DNA of 64,000 bases, from NCBI RefSeq assembly GCF_024347455.1, contig NZ_AP025483.1, forward strand, positions 682,001 to 746,000. Direction: 5' to 3'. Below the pieces are notes generated by a model. That model was given only the letters and a program-made list of their open reading frames with translations. It did not search any database and was not told the origin of the DNA. Shown here piece by piece: positions 27,078-36,548 of the stretch. The stretch is from Vibrio echinoideorum. GTDB lineage: Bacteria; Pseudomonadota; Gammaproteobacteria; Enterobacterales; Vibrionaceae. Within the stretch, counting starts at the first letter, position 1, and every line of letters starts with the position of its first letter. A program made the translations under genes and the position numbers.

Positions 27078-28175
27078 CTATCTTCTAAGCATGTAACCTA
27101 TCAAGTGCCAAAGAAAGACTACCATTATTGCGCCGACATAACCGTCAATAGCGTAATGCCATGCCAAATGCACCGACCCAACCTGAATAAAGAAGGCGTA
27201 AATCCACGCTATGTAACCGAGTTTCTTATTCAATTTGAATGATGTCATCGCAATCAGAACGGATATGGTTACATGCATGCTGGGCATGGCTGAGATGCCT
27301 GTCCCTATATCCCCAACTCCTCCAACGTAGCTTGCCCAAAGCGCATCTTGAGTACTTAGTGCCCACAAAGACATAAAGCCACGTTCAGTGAGTTCTGCGC
27401 TCTGCATGTTTAATCTTTGCATCAAAGGAAGATACAAATCTTGGTCATTGAAGTGACTAATAAAAACAGGGCCGGCTGATGACAGAAGAGTTGCGAGTAT
27501 GTTCCCAATGATAAACCACGAACTTAAGAATGTGAGTAAGAACTGGTTGCGAAGTTGGTCATCTTTACGGTAAATGACAAAATAAAGCAGCATTCCCCAC
27601 ATGATAAAAAACCACAAGTTGTACAAGATGTTGATGGCGAGCGAAGCTATTGAGTTAGGTAAAAAAAAGTGGGTGATTTCCCAAGGTGAAATGCCAAAGT
27701 GCAACCATTTATCTAAATGGTAAAAATCAAGATCTAAAAAATATGGGTTGAGATAAGGAATGACTGATTTTAAGAAGGTATAGCTAGAGAATGAGATGTT
27801 TAAGACGAGCATTAATAAAATAAAGTAGATCGGCTTTGATACTGGAAACAACAGAGTTTTAATTTTCTTGATGAATTGTTTGGTGGGTCTTTTTTCTCGA
27901 TTGAACAACAAATGGCAGTAATAGTATGTCGCCCATAAAATAAAAGTGACGTAACAGACAGTGGCTAAGATTTCTAAGTAGGTATATATGTTATATCGAA
28001 CTTCATGAGGCACGAAATAATTAACAACTAACGTTAACGGTGTCGTAAATGCAACATAATACAGAATCAGTTTGTTTCTTCTGAATTCATGAAGTAAAGA
28101 CGATAACAAGTTTGATTGTTCTTTTTGAGGAGCGGGTTTGTCGGTGGTCGCCTCTGAATCCATATAGCCCTTCAT
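27078..28175 (-). CDS. PAP2-superfamily membrane phosphatase/transferase
   Basis: A 365-residue protein with a soluble N-terminus and about eight hydrophobic helices. The C-terminal half carries PAP2-type motifs SAMPSMHVTISVLI (the C2-like SxxxH box) and VHLAWHYAIDGYVG (the C3-like HxxxD box). This arrangement, with a late PAP2 domain after many helices, resembles inositol-phosphorylceramide-synthase-type proteins, but the lipid substrate is unknown. ATG 28175 has AGGAAA upstream; a GTG one codon earlier is possible. Neighbours give no functional hint. Confidence 0.8.
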   Translation of the reverse strand: MKGYMDSEATTDKPAPQKEQSNLLSSLLHEFRRNKLILYYVAFTTPLTLVVNYFVPHEVRYNIYTYLEILATVCYVTFILWATYYYCHLLFNREKRPTKQFIKKIKTLLFPVSKPIYFILLMLVLNISFSSYTFLKSVIPYLNPYFLDLDFYHLDKWLHFGISPWEITHFFLPNSIASLAINILYNLWFFIMWGMLLYFVIYRKDDQLRNQFLLTFLSSWFIIGNILATLLSSAGPVFISHFNDQDLYLPLMQRLNMQSAELTERGFMSLWALSTQDALWASYVGGVGDIGTGISAMPSMHVTISVLIAMTSFKLNKKLGYIAWIYAFFIQVGSVHLAWHYAIDGYVGAIMVVFLWHLIGYMLRR

Positions 28176-28290
28176 CACGATTTCCTATCATGCTTAAAGG
28201 TTAGTTCATTTGAGCTGGTTTTCTACTTTTCAACCTTGTGTCAGGGGTAAAAATAAACGAAATAAATCCTTCCATTTTTCACAACCCGAC

Positions 28291-28452
28291 TATACTTAAT
28301 TTACGACTTAAAGCAGTCGTAAAGAATAGGCTTTTTGATTTATCTAAGTAAAAAAGTTGGTTATATCCTCATGATATAGCTTAAAAAACTACCAGGCTAA
28401 ACGGACTTAGTTGGTCTTAAAGCGCTAGCTCCCCCTAGCGCTTTTTCTTTTT
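28291..28452 (+). ncRNA. Candidate small RNA with four hairpins and intrinsic terminator
   Basis: A TATACT box (28291-28296) is followed by ACGACT/AGTCGT (28303-28320), TTATATC/GATATAG-type hairpin (28360-28380), an ACCA..CTAA/TTAG..TGGT hairpin (28391-28415) and a strong terminator (AAAGCGCTAG / CTAGCGCTTT, 28419-28444, then T-rich). No protein gene lies on this strand here, and both flanking genes are on the other strand. No convincing -35 is seen and I do not recognise the RNA. Confidence 0.5.
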
Positions 28453-28466
28453 TCTTCTTTCAATCT

Positions 28467-29546
28467 CTATTCCGGTAATAGGCTCTGAATTTTCTTCAGG
28501 AGTTGCTCTATCTGTTGTTTTTCATAGTGAGCCGTAATCTTAGATTGACTACTCTCTCTGGGAATCAGTGTGGTTTCAATATGTTGTTGCAGTAGGGCAT
28601 CTTGTGAGTTGGCGCTGAGCTTCTCTGCAAGTACTACGGCTTGTTGACCTATTGTAGTGAAATCTTGTTTGATTGTGGTGAGAGGTGGGTTAAAGAAAGC
28701 ACTGTCCTCGATGCCATCAAAGCCGACGACTGCAACCTTTTCTGGTACTGGAATCTGCAGTTCTTGTAGCGCGCGTAAAGCGCCTAATGCCATCTGATCA
28801 CTTGCCACTAACACGGCATCAAATACGGCTTGTTTAGCGACAGCTTCTCGAACGCCAAGATAACCACTTTCTGCTTGCCAGTTTCCTTGATATTGGTACT
28901 GCACCTTACTCTCTGCATCTGATAACGCGGCTAACCAGCTTTGATGACGAATCTTTGAGGCACTGGATTCGTTTGGGCCAGTGATCAGCAAGTAATCTCG
29001 ACGTCCACTTTCTATTAAATGTTGAGCGGCCATTGTTGCGCCTTTAGCATGGTCACCACATATGTAATTGACGTGTGTGTCTGAAGGGACATCAATGAAT
29101 ATAAGGTTCAGGTGTTGATACTGCTCGACCAAATACTCAGCTTCAACTTTAGTTAGAGGAACGTTGAGGATAATACTGTCGACCTGTTGGGCGAGTAATT
29201 CACGAATAGCTTCTCGTGTACTGTCGACGGTTGATTCAGAGACGACAGAAAATGTGGTGCCGTAACCCATATTGTGAGCCTGCATTCGCACGCCATTTGC
29301 GATCATTGCTGCGCCATGCAGTGCCATATCGAGCGTGACTAAGCCAATGCTGGTGGACTTGGCTCGACTGAGCATTTGCGCACCTTTATTGGGTACATAT
29401 CCCAGTTGCTTTATGGCGGCGTTAACCTTGTTACGGGTGGATTCCGCGACGTCTTGTGAGCCATTGGTTACTCGAGATACCGTCTGGGTGGATACCCCTG
29501 CCAGTTTTGCTACGTCTTTGAAGGTGATACTCATCGCTCTGCTCAT
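28467..29546 (-). CDS. LacI-family repressor, probably of the alpha-galactosidase operon
   Basis: A 359-residue LacI/GalR-type repressor. The N-terminal helix-turn-helix is FKDVAKLAGVSTQTVSRVTN (about 9-28), with the hinge PNKGAQMLSRAKS, then a periplasmic-binding-protein-like core (SIGLVTLDMALHGAA; LLITGPNES; AVVGFDGIEDS). It resembles E. coli LacI more than GalR. The start may be ATG 29546 or, as usual in the family, ATG 29534 (MSITFKDVA). It is divergent from the GH36 gene; two operators in the gap (29636, 29756) are its likely sites. Confidence 0.9.
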   Translation of the reverse strand: MSRAMSITFKDVAKLAGVSTQTVSRVTNGSQDVAESTRNKVNAAIKQLGYVPNKGAQMLSRAKSTSIGLVTLDMALHGAAMIANGVRMQAHNMGYGTTFSVVSESTVDSTREAIRELLAQQVDSIILNVPLTKVEAEYLVEQYQHLNLIFIDVPSDTHVNYICGDHAKGATMAAQHLIESGRRDYLLITGPNESSASKIRHQSWLAALSDAESKVQYQYQGNWQAESGYLGVREAVAKQAVFDAVLVASDQMALGALRALQELQIPVPEKVAVVGFDGIEDSAFFNPPLTTIKQDFTTIGQQAVVLAEKLSANSQDALLQQHIETTLIPRESSQSKITAHYEKQQIEQLLKKIQSLLPE

Positions 29547-29635
29547 CGAATATTTTAGAGTGAAATAAGCCTACCGAAATTTACCAAACTAAACTCTGCT
29601 CACTTTCAAATAAATGTCTTTTAAAACATTAAAAA

Positions 29636-29649
29636 TGTTTCCGGAAACA
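29636..29649. promoter_or_regulatory. Perfect 14-bp operator TGTTTCCGGAAACA
   Basis: A perfect palindrome of LacI-family type, about 90 bp upstream of the repressor gene and 134 bp upstream of the alpha-galactosidase start. Its core (CCGG centre) differs from the GalR boxes in this window, which fits a separate repressor. Confidence 0.7.
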
Positions 29650-29755
29650 GTCGATCTTGTACAAGTTTCTCGAATGTTAAAGCCAATTTACATCACGATT
29701 TTGTCGGTTTTGGATACTAATTTGGTGTGATGGGTTCACTATTATTTCTATATTA

Positions 29756-29769
29756 TGTTTACGAAAACA
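29756..29769. promoter_or_regulatory. Second operator TGTTTACGAAAACA
   Basis: A near-palindrome matching 12 of 14 positions of the site at 29636. It ends 13 bp before the alpha-galactosidase start, overlapping the probable transcription start. The centres are 120 bp apart. Confidence 0.6.
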
Positions 29770-29782
29770 ATAGAGATTAGTA

Positions 29783-31885
29783 ATGAACGAATTTATTCAC
29801 TTAAAGAGTAAAAACCATAGTTTGATCATTAAATCAGGGCGTGTTCCAGAGGTTTTGCATTGGGGGGCAAAGATCGCAAGTATTGATGAAGATCTTCTGC
29901 TTTCGACAGAAAGACCGATTTCTCAAGCTCGACTTGATGTGGATGTGCCACTTTCTCTTTGCCCTGAGTTAGGCAGTGGACACTTTAACGCTCCAGGCAT
30001 TGAAGGTCACAGAGAAGGGCGTGATTGGGCTCCTGTCTTTAAGACCGTTCGTTACGATGCTCAAGATCAAGAGGCGTGTTTTTTCCTTGAAGACAAGGTT
30101 GCTCAACTGAACCTTAAGGTAGAGATTAAGCTGGATTCCGAATCTGACGTCGTCCAAAAGCGTGTAACCGTCACCAATAAAGGCAGCAATAAATACTACC
30201 TGAATAAGCTTTCTTCTACGTTGCCATTGCCGAATCATGCCAACGAACTCATGACGTTCCATGGCCGTTGGTGTCATGAATTTCAAACGCAACGTCAGCG
30301 TTTTGAACACGGCGGCTTCATGCAAGAGAACCGTCGCGGTCGTACTTCACATGAAAACTTCCCTGGCATGTTTGCAGGCACTCAAGGGTTCTCAGAGCAG
30401 AACGGTTTGGTGTGGGGATTTCATTTGGGTTGGAGCGGTAACCACCAAATGCGCGCGGATGTTCGTAGTGATGGCCGCCGCTTTGTTCAAGCGGGAGAGT
30501 TATTGCTAGCGGGTGAATCGATTCTAGAATCTCAAGCAAGTTACCAAACGCCTTGGCTGTTCGGTTGTTACAGCAACTCAGGTTTAAATGGCATCGCGCA
30601 ACGCTTTCAACAATTTGTTCGCGACAACATTATTAAATTCCCAACCGATAAACCTCGTCCCGTTCATTTAAACACATGGGAAGGGATCTATTTTGATCAC
30701 AAGCCTGACTACATCATGAAGATGGCAACAGAAGCGGGCGTGATGGGCGTTGAGCGTTTCATTATTGATGATGGTTGGTTTGTGGGGCGTGATGGTGAAC
30801 GCACGGCACTGGGCGACTGGTATTTGGATGAGGTGAAATATCCAAATGGCTTAGAGCCTGTGATTGAACATGTAAACCAACAGGGTATGGAGTTTGGCCT
30901 TTGGGTTGAACCTGAGATGGTAAGCCAAGATTCTAATCTTTACCGAAATCACCCGGATTGGGTGCTTGGTTTACAAGGATATCATCAACCGTCTGGTCGT
31001 TGGCAATACGTGTTAGACCTACAAAATGAAGCGTGTTTTAACTACTTGTATGAACGCCTTAATGCGCTGCTGACTCGGTACAACATCACTTATTTAAAGT
31101 GGGATATGAACCGAGAGTTGGTTCAACCTGGGCATCAAGGTAAAGCTGCTGTGCATGGTCAAACTAAAGCGCTATATCGCCTTGTTGATGAGTTGAATCT
31201 AGCGCACCCAGAAGTCGAGATTGAATCTTGTTCTTCGGGCGGCGGCCGTATCGATTTTGAAATTCTAAAACGAACGCATCGTTTCTGGGCATCGGATTGT
31301 AATGATGCCTTAGAGCGCCAAGCCATTCAGAAAGGCATGAGTTACTTCTTCCCACCAGAGGTGATGGGGGCGCACATCGGCCCAGCTGAATGCCACTCAA
31401 CCAACCGTCGTCACAGTATCAATATGCGTGGTGTAACCGCACTCATGGGGCATATGGGTGTTGAGCTTGACCCTGTTAAAGAGTCACCGCAAGAGAAACA
31501 AGCATTCTCACGTTACATTTCACTGCATAAGCAATTTCGTCATGTTTTGCATTCTGGTCGTAGTTTCCGAATGGATCCTTCGGACAAAAATCAGAATATT
31601 TATGGCGTTGAAAATGACGATGAAATGCTGATCACCGTGTGCCAATTAGCGATGCCTGAATATGCTCTGCCTTCTCCACTTCGTATTAGCTGTGTGGAAG
31701 ACAACGCGATGTATCAAGTGAAGTTAGTGGACATGCCAAAAACCAGTTTCCAATTGATGAAACAGCGCCCCCAATGGCTCGGCAAAACGTTGACCCTGAG
31801 TGGCGATAACCTCAAGGAAATTGGATTGACCTTACCGATTCTAGACCCTGAGTCCGCCTTGATTCTTCATATTAAAAAGATATGA
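29783..31885 (+). CDS. GH36 alpha-galactosidase
   Basis: A 700-residue retaining alpha-galactosidase that frees galactose from melibiose-type, raffinose-type or related alpha-galactosides. GH36 marks: nucleophile D441 in LKWDMNRE, acid/base D505 in WASDCND, FIIDDGWF in the barrel and ESCSSGGGRID. It has no signal peptide, so it acts in the cytoplasm on imported sugar. The next gene, 101 bp on, is a YidK-like Na+/sugar symporter, forming a uptake-and-cleavage pair. Two palindromic operators precede it. Confidence 0.94.
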   Translation: MNEFIHLKSKNHSLIIKSGRVPEVLHWGAKIASIDEDLLLSTERPISQARLDVDVPLSLCPELGSGHFNAPGIEGHREGRDWAPVFKTVRYDAQDQEACFFLEDKVAQLNLKVEIKLDSESDVVQKRVTVTNKGSNKYYLNKLSSTLPLPNHANELMTFHGRWCHEFQTQRQRFEHGGFMQENRRGRTSHENFPGMFAGTQGFSEQNGLVWGFHLGWSGNHQMRADVRSDGRRFVQAGELLLAGESILESQASYQTPWLFGCYSNSGLNGIAQRFQQFVRDNIIKFPTDKPRPVHLNTWEGIYFDHKPDYIMKMATEAGVMGVERFIIDDGWFVGRDGERTALGDWYLDEVKYPNGLEPVIEHVNQQGMEFGLWVEPEMVSQDSNLYRNHPDWVLGLQGYHQPSGRWQYVLDLQNEACFNYLYERLNALLTRYNITYLKWDMNRELVQPGHQGKAAVHGQTKALYRLVDELNLAHPEVEIESCSSGGGRIDFEILKRTHRFWASDCNDALERQAIQKGMSYFFPPEVMGAHIGPAECHSTNRRHSINMRGVTALMGHMGVELDPVKESPQEKQAFSRYISLHKQFRHVLHSGRSFRMDPSDKNQNIYGVENDDEMLITVCQLAMPEYALPSPLRISCVEDNAMYQVKLVDMPKTSFQLMKQRPQWLGKTLTLSGDNLKEIGLTLPILDPESALILHIKKI

Positions 31886-31986
31886 ACCGCTAGCTCTGCG
31901 TACCCCTACAAATAAAATTCTAAATATAAAAATATAATCGGCAGCGAGGAATTGCTGCCGCAATAACTAAACTTAAGGAAAACAAA

Positions 31987-33684
31987 ATGTCTATTACAGT
32001 TCTGCTGTCATTCTTGTTATTTACTGGTTTTGTTGTCGCGTTTACCTACAACAAAGTTAAAAATGACAAGGACACCTCACAAGATGGTTTCTTTCTTGGC
32101 GGAAGAAGCTTAACCGGTGGTTTGATTGCCAGCTCACTAATTTTAACCAACTTAAGCGCAACTAGCTTTGTTGGCATGAGTGCACAAGCTTATACCCACA
32201 ATATGAGTGTCATGGGTTGGGAAGTGGCGTCTGGTGTTACCTTAGTGATCATTGCGTTGATGCTGGTACCGCGTTATCTAAAGCAAGGGATCACGACGAT
32301 ACCAGACTTCTTAGAGAGCCGTTACGACATGTCGGTGAAGAAGTTTGTGACGTTACTTTTCTTGTGCCAGTACGTCATCAATATCTTGCCAACCACACTT
32401 TATGCCGGTGCCGTTGTTTTGGGGGAGATCTTTGATGTTCAAGCGTTGCTAAATATTTCAGAGTTTAGTTCAATAGCACTCATTTCGGCGACGATTGGTC
32501 TACTTGGCTTCTTTTACGCGATTTATGGTGGACTCAAAGCGGTCGTGATTGCCGATACTATTAATGGAGTTGGTCTTATTATTGGCGGCTTGATGATCCC
32601 TGTTTTTGGCTTGATGGCATTAGGGGAGGGTAGTTTTGGGGCAGGCTTGGATACGTTGTTGTACGCTGCACCTGAAAAACTGCAATCGGTCGGTACAGAG
32701 ACAGATCCACTGCCGTTCTCTACCTTGTTTACCGGTCTTTTACTTGTGAACCTTTATTACTGGGGCACTGACCAATCGATCATCCAACGTGCATTGGGTG
32801 CTAAGAACCTAAAAGAAGGTCAAAAAGGGGTGATTCTTGCGGGGGCAATTAAGGTGATCTCGCCACTGTTCCTAATCATTCCAGGTATCATTGCTTTTCA
32901 TATGTTTGGCGCGGATGCCGGTAACCCAGACACCATGTACACGCGCTTGGTAAACGAAGTATTACCTAAGCCTTTAGTTGGCTTCTTTGTTGCGGTTATG
33001 TTCGGTGCGATTCTGAGTACCTTCAACGGTGTGCTGAACAGTTCTACGACGTTGTTTGCATTGAATGTCTACAAGCCTCTGTTTGGCCAAGGTAAAACGG
33101 ATGAAGAACTGGTGGGTAAAGGTCGTATCTTCGGTGTTGTGATCGCGATTATCTCTGTGTGCATCGCACCGTTCATCATGTATGCGCCTGAAGGCTTGTT
33201 CCAATACTTACAAATGGTAGCGGGCTTCTTCAGCGTGCCAATCTTTACTATCGTGTTTGTGGGTTACATCTCTAAACGTGTGCCAGCTCTAGCGGCTAAA
33301 GTGGCATTGGTGGTATTTGTAAGTTCATACGCTGCGATGCAGCTAGTGTTCAAAACACCTATTCACTTCTTACACCAATTGGCGATTCTGTTTGTTGTAT
33401 GTACAGCGCTGATGTTCATCATTGGCTACTTCATGCCACGTGAAGATGATTACGTGATGCCTGTGAATGAAAATATCGATGTCACACCTTGGAAGTTCCG
33501 TTTCGAAGCTTCGGCTATCATTCTCTACATGGTATTAGGTGCTTACGTGATGTTCTCTGATGTTGGTTTTGTCTCGGATGATCCAGCCATCATGCAGGTG
33601 TACGGTGTGTGCGGCATTGTAATGTTAGTCGGTATTTTTGGCCGATTAGCAAAGCGTAAGAAAGCGCTTGAAGCTGCTGCATAA
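31987..33684 (+). CDS. YidK-like sodium/solute symporter (SSS/SLC5 family)
   Basis: A 565-residue transporter with about 14 hydrophobic helices. The SSS pattern is clear: GFFLGGRSLTGGLIASSLIL, TNLSATSFVGMSAQAY, IPDFLESRYD and DTINGVGLIIGGL. It resembles E. coli YidK, and more distantly the Vibrio Na+/galactose transporter vSGLT. Being cotranscribed with a cytoplasmic alpha-galactosidase, it probably imports an alpha-galactoside or galactose derivative (inference). TAAGGAAAAC serves as ribosome site. Confidence 0.9.
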   Translation: MSITVLLSFLLFTGFVVAFTYNKVKNDKDTSQDGFFLGGRSLTGGLIASSLILTNLSATSFVGMSAQAYTHNMSVMGWEVASGVTLVIIALMLVPRYLKQGITTIPDFLESRYDMSVKKFVTLLFLCQYVINILPTTLYAGAVVLGEIFDVQALLNISEFSSIALISATIGLLGFFYAIYGGLKAVVIADTINGVGLIIGGLMIPVFGLMALGEGSFGAGLDTLLYAAPEKLQSVGTETDPLPFSTLFTGLLLVNLYYWGTDQSIIQRALGAKNLKEGQKGVILAGAIKVISPLFLIIPGIIAFHMFGADAGNPDTMYTRLVNEVLPKPLVGFFVAVMFGAILSTFNGVLNSSTTLFALNVYKPLFGQGKTDEELVGKGRIFGVVIAIISVCIAPFIMYAPEGLFQYLQMVAGFFSVPIFTIVFVGYISKRVPALAAKVALVVFVSSYAAMQLVFKTPIHFLHQLAILFVVCTALMFIIGYFMPREDDYVMPVNENIDVTPWKFRFEASAIILYMVLGAYVMFSDVGFVSDDPAIMQVYGVCGIVMLVGIFGRLAKRKKALEAAA

Positions 33685-33728
33685 CCTTCACTGAGCCTGC
33701 TATTCGTTCTTTTAGAATGAGCTTGATA

Positions 33729-33754
33729 AGTAAAAGGATCATCGTAGGCCAATA
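33729..33754 (+). repeat. Copy A of the recurrent AGTAAAARGATCAT motif
   Basis: The sequence AGTAAAAGGATCAT then CGTAGGCCAATA lies 44 bp after the symporter stop. The same motif recurs at 43498 and 60112, each time downstream of a plus-strand galactoside gene. Confidence 0.85.
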
Positions 33755-33760
33755 ACTAAA

Positions 33761-33791
33761 AGGCATCTCAATCGTGATGATTGAGATGCCT
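33761..33791 (-). terminator. Terminator hairpin downstream of the MATE and symporter genes
   Basis: AGGCATCTCAATC pairs perfectly with 33779-33791 around a 5-base loop. A T-rich stretch follows on the minus strand, so it best serves the MATE gene, but it may also end symporter transcripts. Confidence 0.75.
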
Positions 33792-33843
33792 AACATATGG
33801 TCTTTATGATTGGTTATTGTCTGGCAATTTACAATTTACAACG

Positions 33844-35184
33844 TTACAAAGAGAATCGAGTCCACTTTTTCGCTCGCCAGCGACGAACCATGATCAACCC
33901 GCGGAACCATTCATCCATCGCGATTGCCATCCAGGCACCAAATACACCGTAGCCCCAATGTACGCCAAGCAAGTAACTCATAGCGACGCCAATCCCCCAC
34001 ATGCTGAGTATGCCCATCTTGACTGGGAATTTAATATCGCCTGTCGCTTTTAAGCACGAGATGAAGATCAGATTAAATACACGGCCAGCTTCTAACAAGA
34101 TTGAACCTGCAATGAGCAATGCGGCAAGGGCAATGATCTCTGGATCTTGAGTGAACAGATCTAAAATTTCAAAGCGGAAGATATAGACCATACAAGTAAT
34201 GCTGGTCGAGGCGATAAAACCAACCACAAAGTAACGTTGTACACGGCTCGTTATTTCATCTACCCAGCCCTTGCCAATGTAGTAGCCTGTTTGAATTTGG
34301 CTCCCTTGGCCGATGGCTAAAGCAAACGCAAAAGAGAGGCGAGCAATGTTTTGTGCATAAGTAAATGCAGCTAGTGATGAGGTTCCCATTTGCACAATAA
34401 AGAAGGTAATCGTGATTTGCGCCATGTTGTAAGAGAGTACTTCTCCGGCGTTCATCGAGCCTATCTTCATGATTTTTTGATAGATAGCTTTAGGCACTGA
34501 TTTGAACTGCTTGAGAGGTAAATCAATTCCTTTGCTTCTTACTACACCGATTAAAATTAATAGGCCAATGGTCTGGCTAATGACCGTCGCCGTTGCCACG
34601 CCTTGTACTCCGTATACTGGTAAACCAAAAGGTTGGTACAGTGCGCAGTAGTTACCGAATACATTGATAACGCCGGCTATTAGGTTGATGACCATTGGTG
34701 ACTTAGAGTAACCATGGCTACGTAAAATTGTAGTTAACACCACACCAATCGTTACGTTGAAGGTGAGGGCGCCACTGATGAACAGGTACTCTTGAGCGTA
34801 TTGTTCAACTTGAGGTTCAAGTTGATAAAGCGGAATAAAATATTCTGCGCCAAGAACAGCGATAATACTCAATAGTAGGCCAGTAATAATGGCTAATACA
34901 ATACTCGCCACACCTACATGGGAGCTTTCCTCATCACGAGATGCACCATTGTATTGCGCAATTAGTATGCCCGTGCCGCTGCTGACCATAGTCGAGACGA
35001 TGATCAGGAAAAAGGATATTTGAGAGATAACACCAACGGCAGACACGGCTTTGTCTGAGTATCCCGATAACATGAATACATCACTGGTGTTGAGTGCTGT
35101 TCTTAATAGAACTTCGATAAAAATTGGCCAGGTGAGCGCAACGATTCCCATACGTTTGTTTAGGGTGGAATCAGCATTAGGCAT
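33844..35184 (-). CDS. MATE-family efflux protein
   Basis: A 446-residue membrane protein with about 12 helices in two repeats. MATE-type features include LTWPIFIEVLLRTALNTSDVFML near the N-terminus (read in two parts) and the GQGSQIQTGYYIGKG segment in the second half. Family knowledge: MATE proteins export drugs or metabolites in exchange for Na+ or H+. It is convergent with the symporter and sits between two sugar clusters; whether it exports a sugar or a drug cannot be told. Confidence 0.9.
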   Translation of the reverse strand: MPNADSTLNKRMGIVALTWPIFIEVLLRTALNTSDVFMLSGYSDKAVSAVGVISQISFFLIIVSTMVSSGTGILIAQYNGASRDEESSHVGVASIVLAIITGLLLSIIAVLGAEYFIPLYQLEPQVEQYAQEYLFISGALTFNVTIGVVLTTILRSHGYSKSPMVINLIAGVINVFGNYCALYQPFGLPVYGVQGVATATVISQTIGLLILIGVVRSKGIDLPLKQFKSVPKAIYQKIMKIGSMNAGEVLSYNMAQITITFFIVQMGTSSLAAFTYAQNIARLSFAFALAIGQGSQIQTGYYIGKGWVDEITSRVQRYFVVGFIASTSITCMVYIFRFEILDLFTQDPEIIALAALLIAGSILLEAGRVFNLIFISCLKATGDIKFPVKMGILSMWGIGVAMSYLLGVHWGYGVFGAWMAIAMDEWFRGLIMVRRWRAKKWTRFSL

Positions 35185-35368
35185 TTAGGTTTCTCAAAAA
35201 AAGGGGTAGGCGACACTATAGTTTAGCGATTATTTAGTAAACGACTATCAAATTAATGTCCGGATAGCGCTTAAGGATAAAGAAAATGAAAATAAGCCTA
35301 AGAACACAACATTTAGGTGTGAGTTATGAAATTTTTGAGAGAGGTTTCATAAGGTGAAGAGGATCAAA

Positions 35369-35407
35369 ATGGAAGTTTTTGGCTACTGGAAGTGGCATGA
35401 AAAATGA
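35369..35407 (+). other. Possible 12-codon leader-type ORF
   Basis: ATG at 35369 with GAGG 8 bases upstream encodes MEVFGYWKWHEK and is followed by a plus-strand terminator hairpin (35421-35460). Another 23-codon frame lies at 35286. No plus-strand gene follows, so this may be a small RNA or small-protein gene, or chance. Confidence 0.25.
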
Positions 35408-35420
35408 GTTTGAAATGAAG

Positions 35421-35460
35421 CGGTAAAGCGAGCGACATCAAGCAAGCTTTACCGTTTTTA
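35421..35460 (+). terminator. Rho-independent terminator on the plus strand
   Basis: CGGTAAAGC (35421-35429) pairs with GCTTTACCG (35446-35454) and is followed by five T. It lies just after the end of the minus-strand ABC ATPase gene, with no known gene on the plus strand upstream. Confidence 0.6.
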
Positions 35461-35465
35461 AATGC

Positions 35466-36548
35466 TTAATTGATTCTCTGACCTTCCGCATCAAACAGAT
35501 GACAATCTTTTGATGAGAAATTTAGATTCAGAGACTGATAACGCGTGACCTCTTGATCTCCGGGCAGATGAACTTTAAAGCTGTCTACGCCACAAGATTG
35601 ACCAAACATATAAGTACTGTTGCCCAGTCGTTCTACTACCTCACTCTGGAACTCAATCGTGATATCAGAAGTGCCATCAATATTTAAATGCTCAGGTCGA
35701 ATACCAAGCGTAAGCTTTTGTCCTTCGGCAAGGCCATCATTTGGTAATGGTAGAGTAATTTTACTAAGGCCATTAACCGTCAGTTGGGCGTGAGTGTCTG
35801 AGGTGCTATTAACCAAACAAGGTAGGAAGTTCATTTTCGGAGAACCGATAAAGCCGGCTACAAATTCATTTTGAGGAGAGTGATACAGCTCTAATGGCGA
35901 ACCTACTTGTTCAATACGACCATCTCTAAGCACAACGATCTTGTCGGCAAGCGTCATGGCTTCGACCTGATCGTGCGTTACATAGATCATGGTGTTTTGA
36001 AGATCTTGGTGCAATTTGGCTATTTGTAGGCGCATATCGACGCGAAGTTCAGCATCTAAATTTGATAGGGGCTCATCGAATAAGAACACTCTTGGTTTGC
36101 GAACAATTGCTCGACCAATTGCAACACGTTGACGCTGCCCACCTGACAACTCTTTAGGCTTACGTTTCAATAAAGGCTCTAGTTGAAGTGTTTTAGCGGC
36201 GCTAGTGACCTGTTTCTCAACTATTTCCTTAGCAAATCCGTTCATTTTCAGGCCAAAGCCCATATTTTCCTCAACGGTCATGTGCGGATAAAGTGCGTAA
36301 GATTGGAATACCATCGCGACACCACGCTCGGCAGGGTCGACATCGTTAACAAGATCATTGCCAATGTGTATCTCACCTTCAGTGATTTCTTCCAAGCCAG
36401 CAACTAAGCGTAAGAGGGTTGATTTACCACAACCAGAAGGCCCAACGAATACTACGAATTCGCCGTTATTTATTTCTAGATCAACACCATGGATCGTTTG
36501 GATATCACCATATCGTTTGATGACCTGTTTTAAGCTGATATCAGCCAT
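35466..36548 (-). CDS. ABC sugar importer ATPase (MalK/UgpC type)
   Basis: A 360-residue CUT1-type ATPase. It has Walker A GPSGCGKST, a Q-loop, signature LSGGQRQRVAIGRAIVR, Walker B VFLFDEPLSNLD, the YVTHD switch His, and the C-terminal OB-fold regulatory domain of MalK/UgpC. ATG 36548 follows AAGGAGAGAGC, better than the upstream in-frame start at 36566. It is divergent from the two permease genes and must serve them; the gap between holds a GalR-type operator (36679). Confidence 0.92.
   Translation of the reverse strand: MADISLKQVIKRYGDIQTIHGVDLEINNGEFVVFVGPSGCGKSTLLRLVAGLEEITEGEIHIGNDLVNDVDPAERGVAMVFQSYALYPHMTVEENMGFGLKMNGFAKEIVEKQVTSAAKTLQLEPLLKRKPKELSGGQRQRVAIGRAIVRKPRVFLFDEPLSNLDAELRVDMRLQIAKLHQDLQNTMIYVTHDQVEAMTLADKIVVLRDGRIEQVGSPLELYHSPQNEFVAGFIGSPKMNFLPCLVNSTSDTHAQLTVNGLSKITLPLPNDGLAEGQKLTLGIRPEHLNIDGTSDITIEFQSEVVERLGNSTYMFGQSCGVDSFKVHLPGDQEVTRYQSLNLNFSSKDCHLFDAEGQRIN

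Noticed and set aside
24871-29546. Possible mobile island with chrA and PAP2 genes
   Set aside because: No integrase, transposase, att-like repeats or tRNA edge is visible, so transfer cannot be supported.
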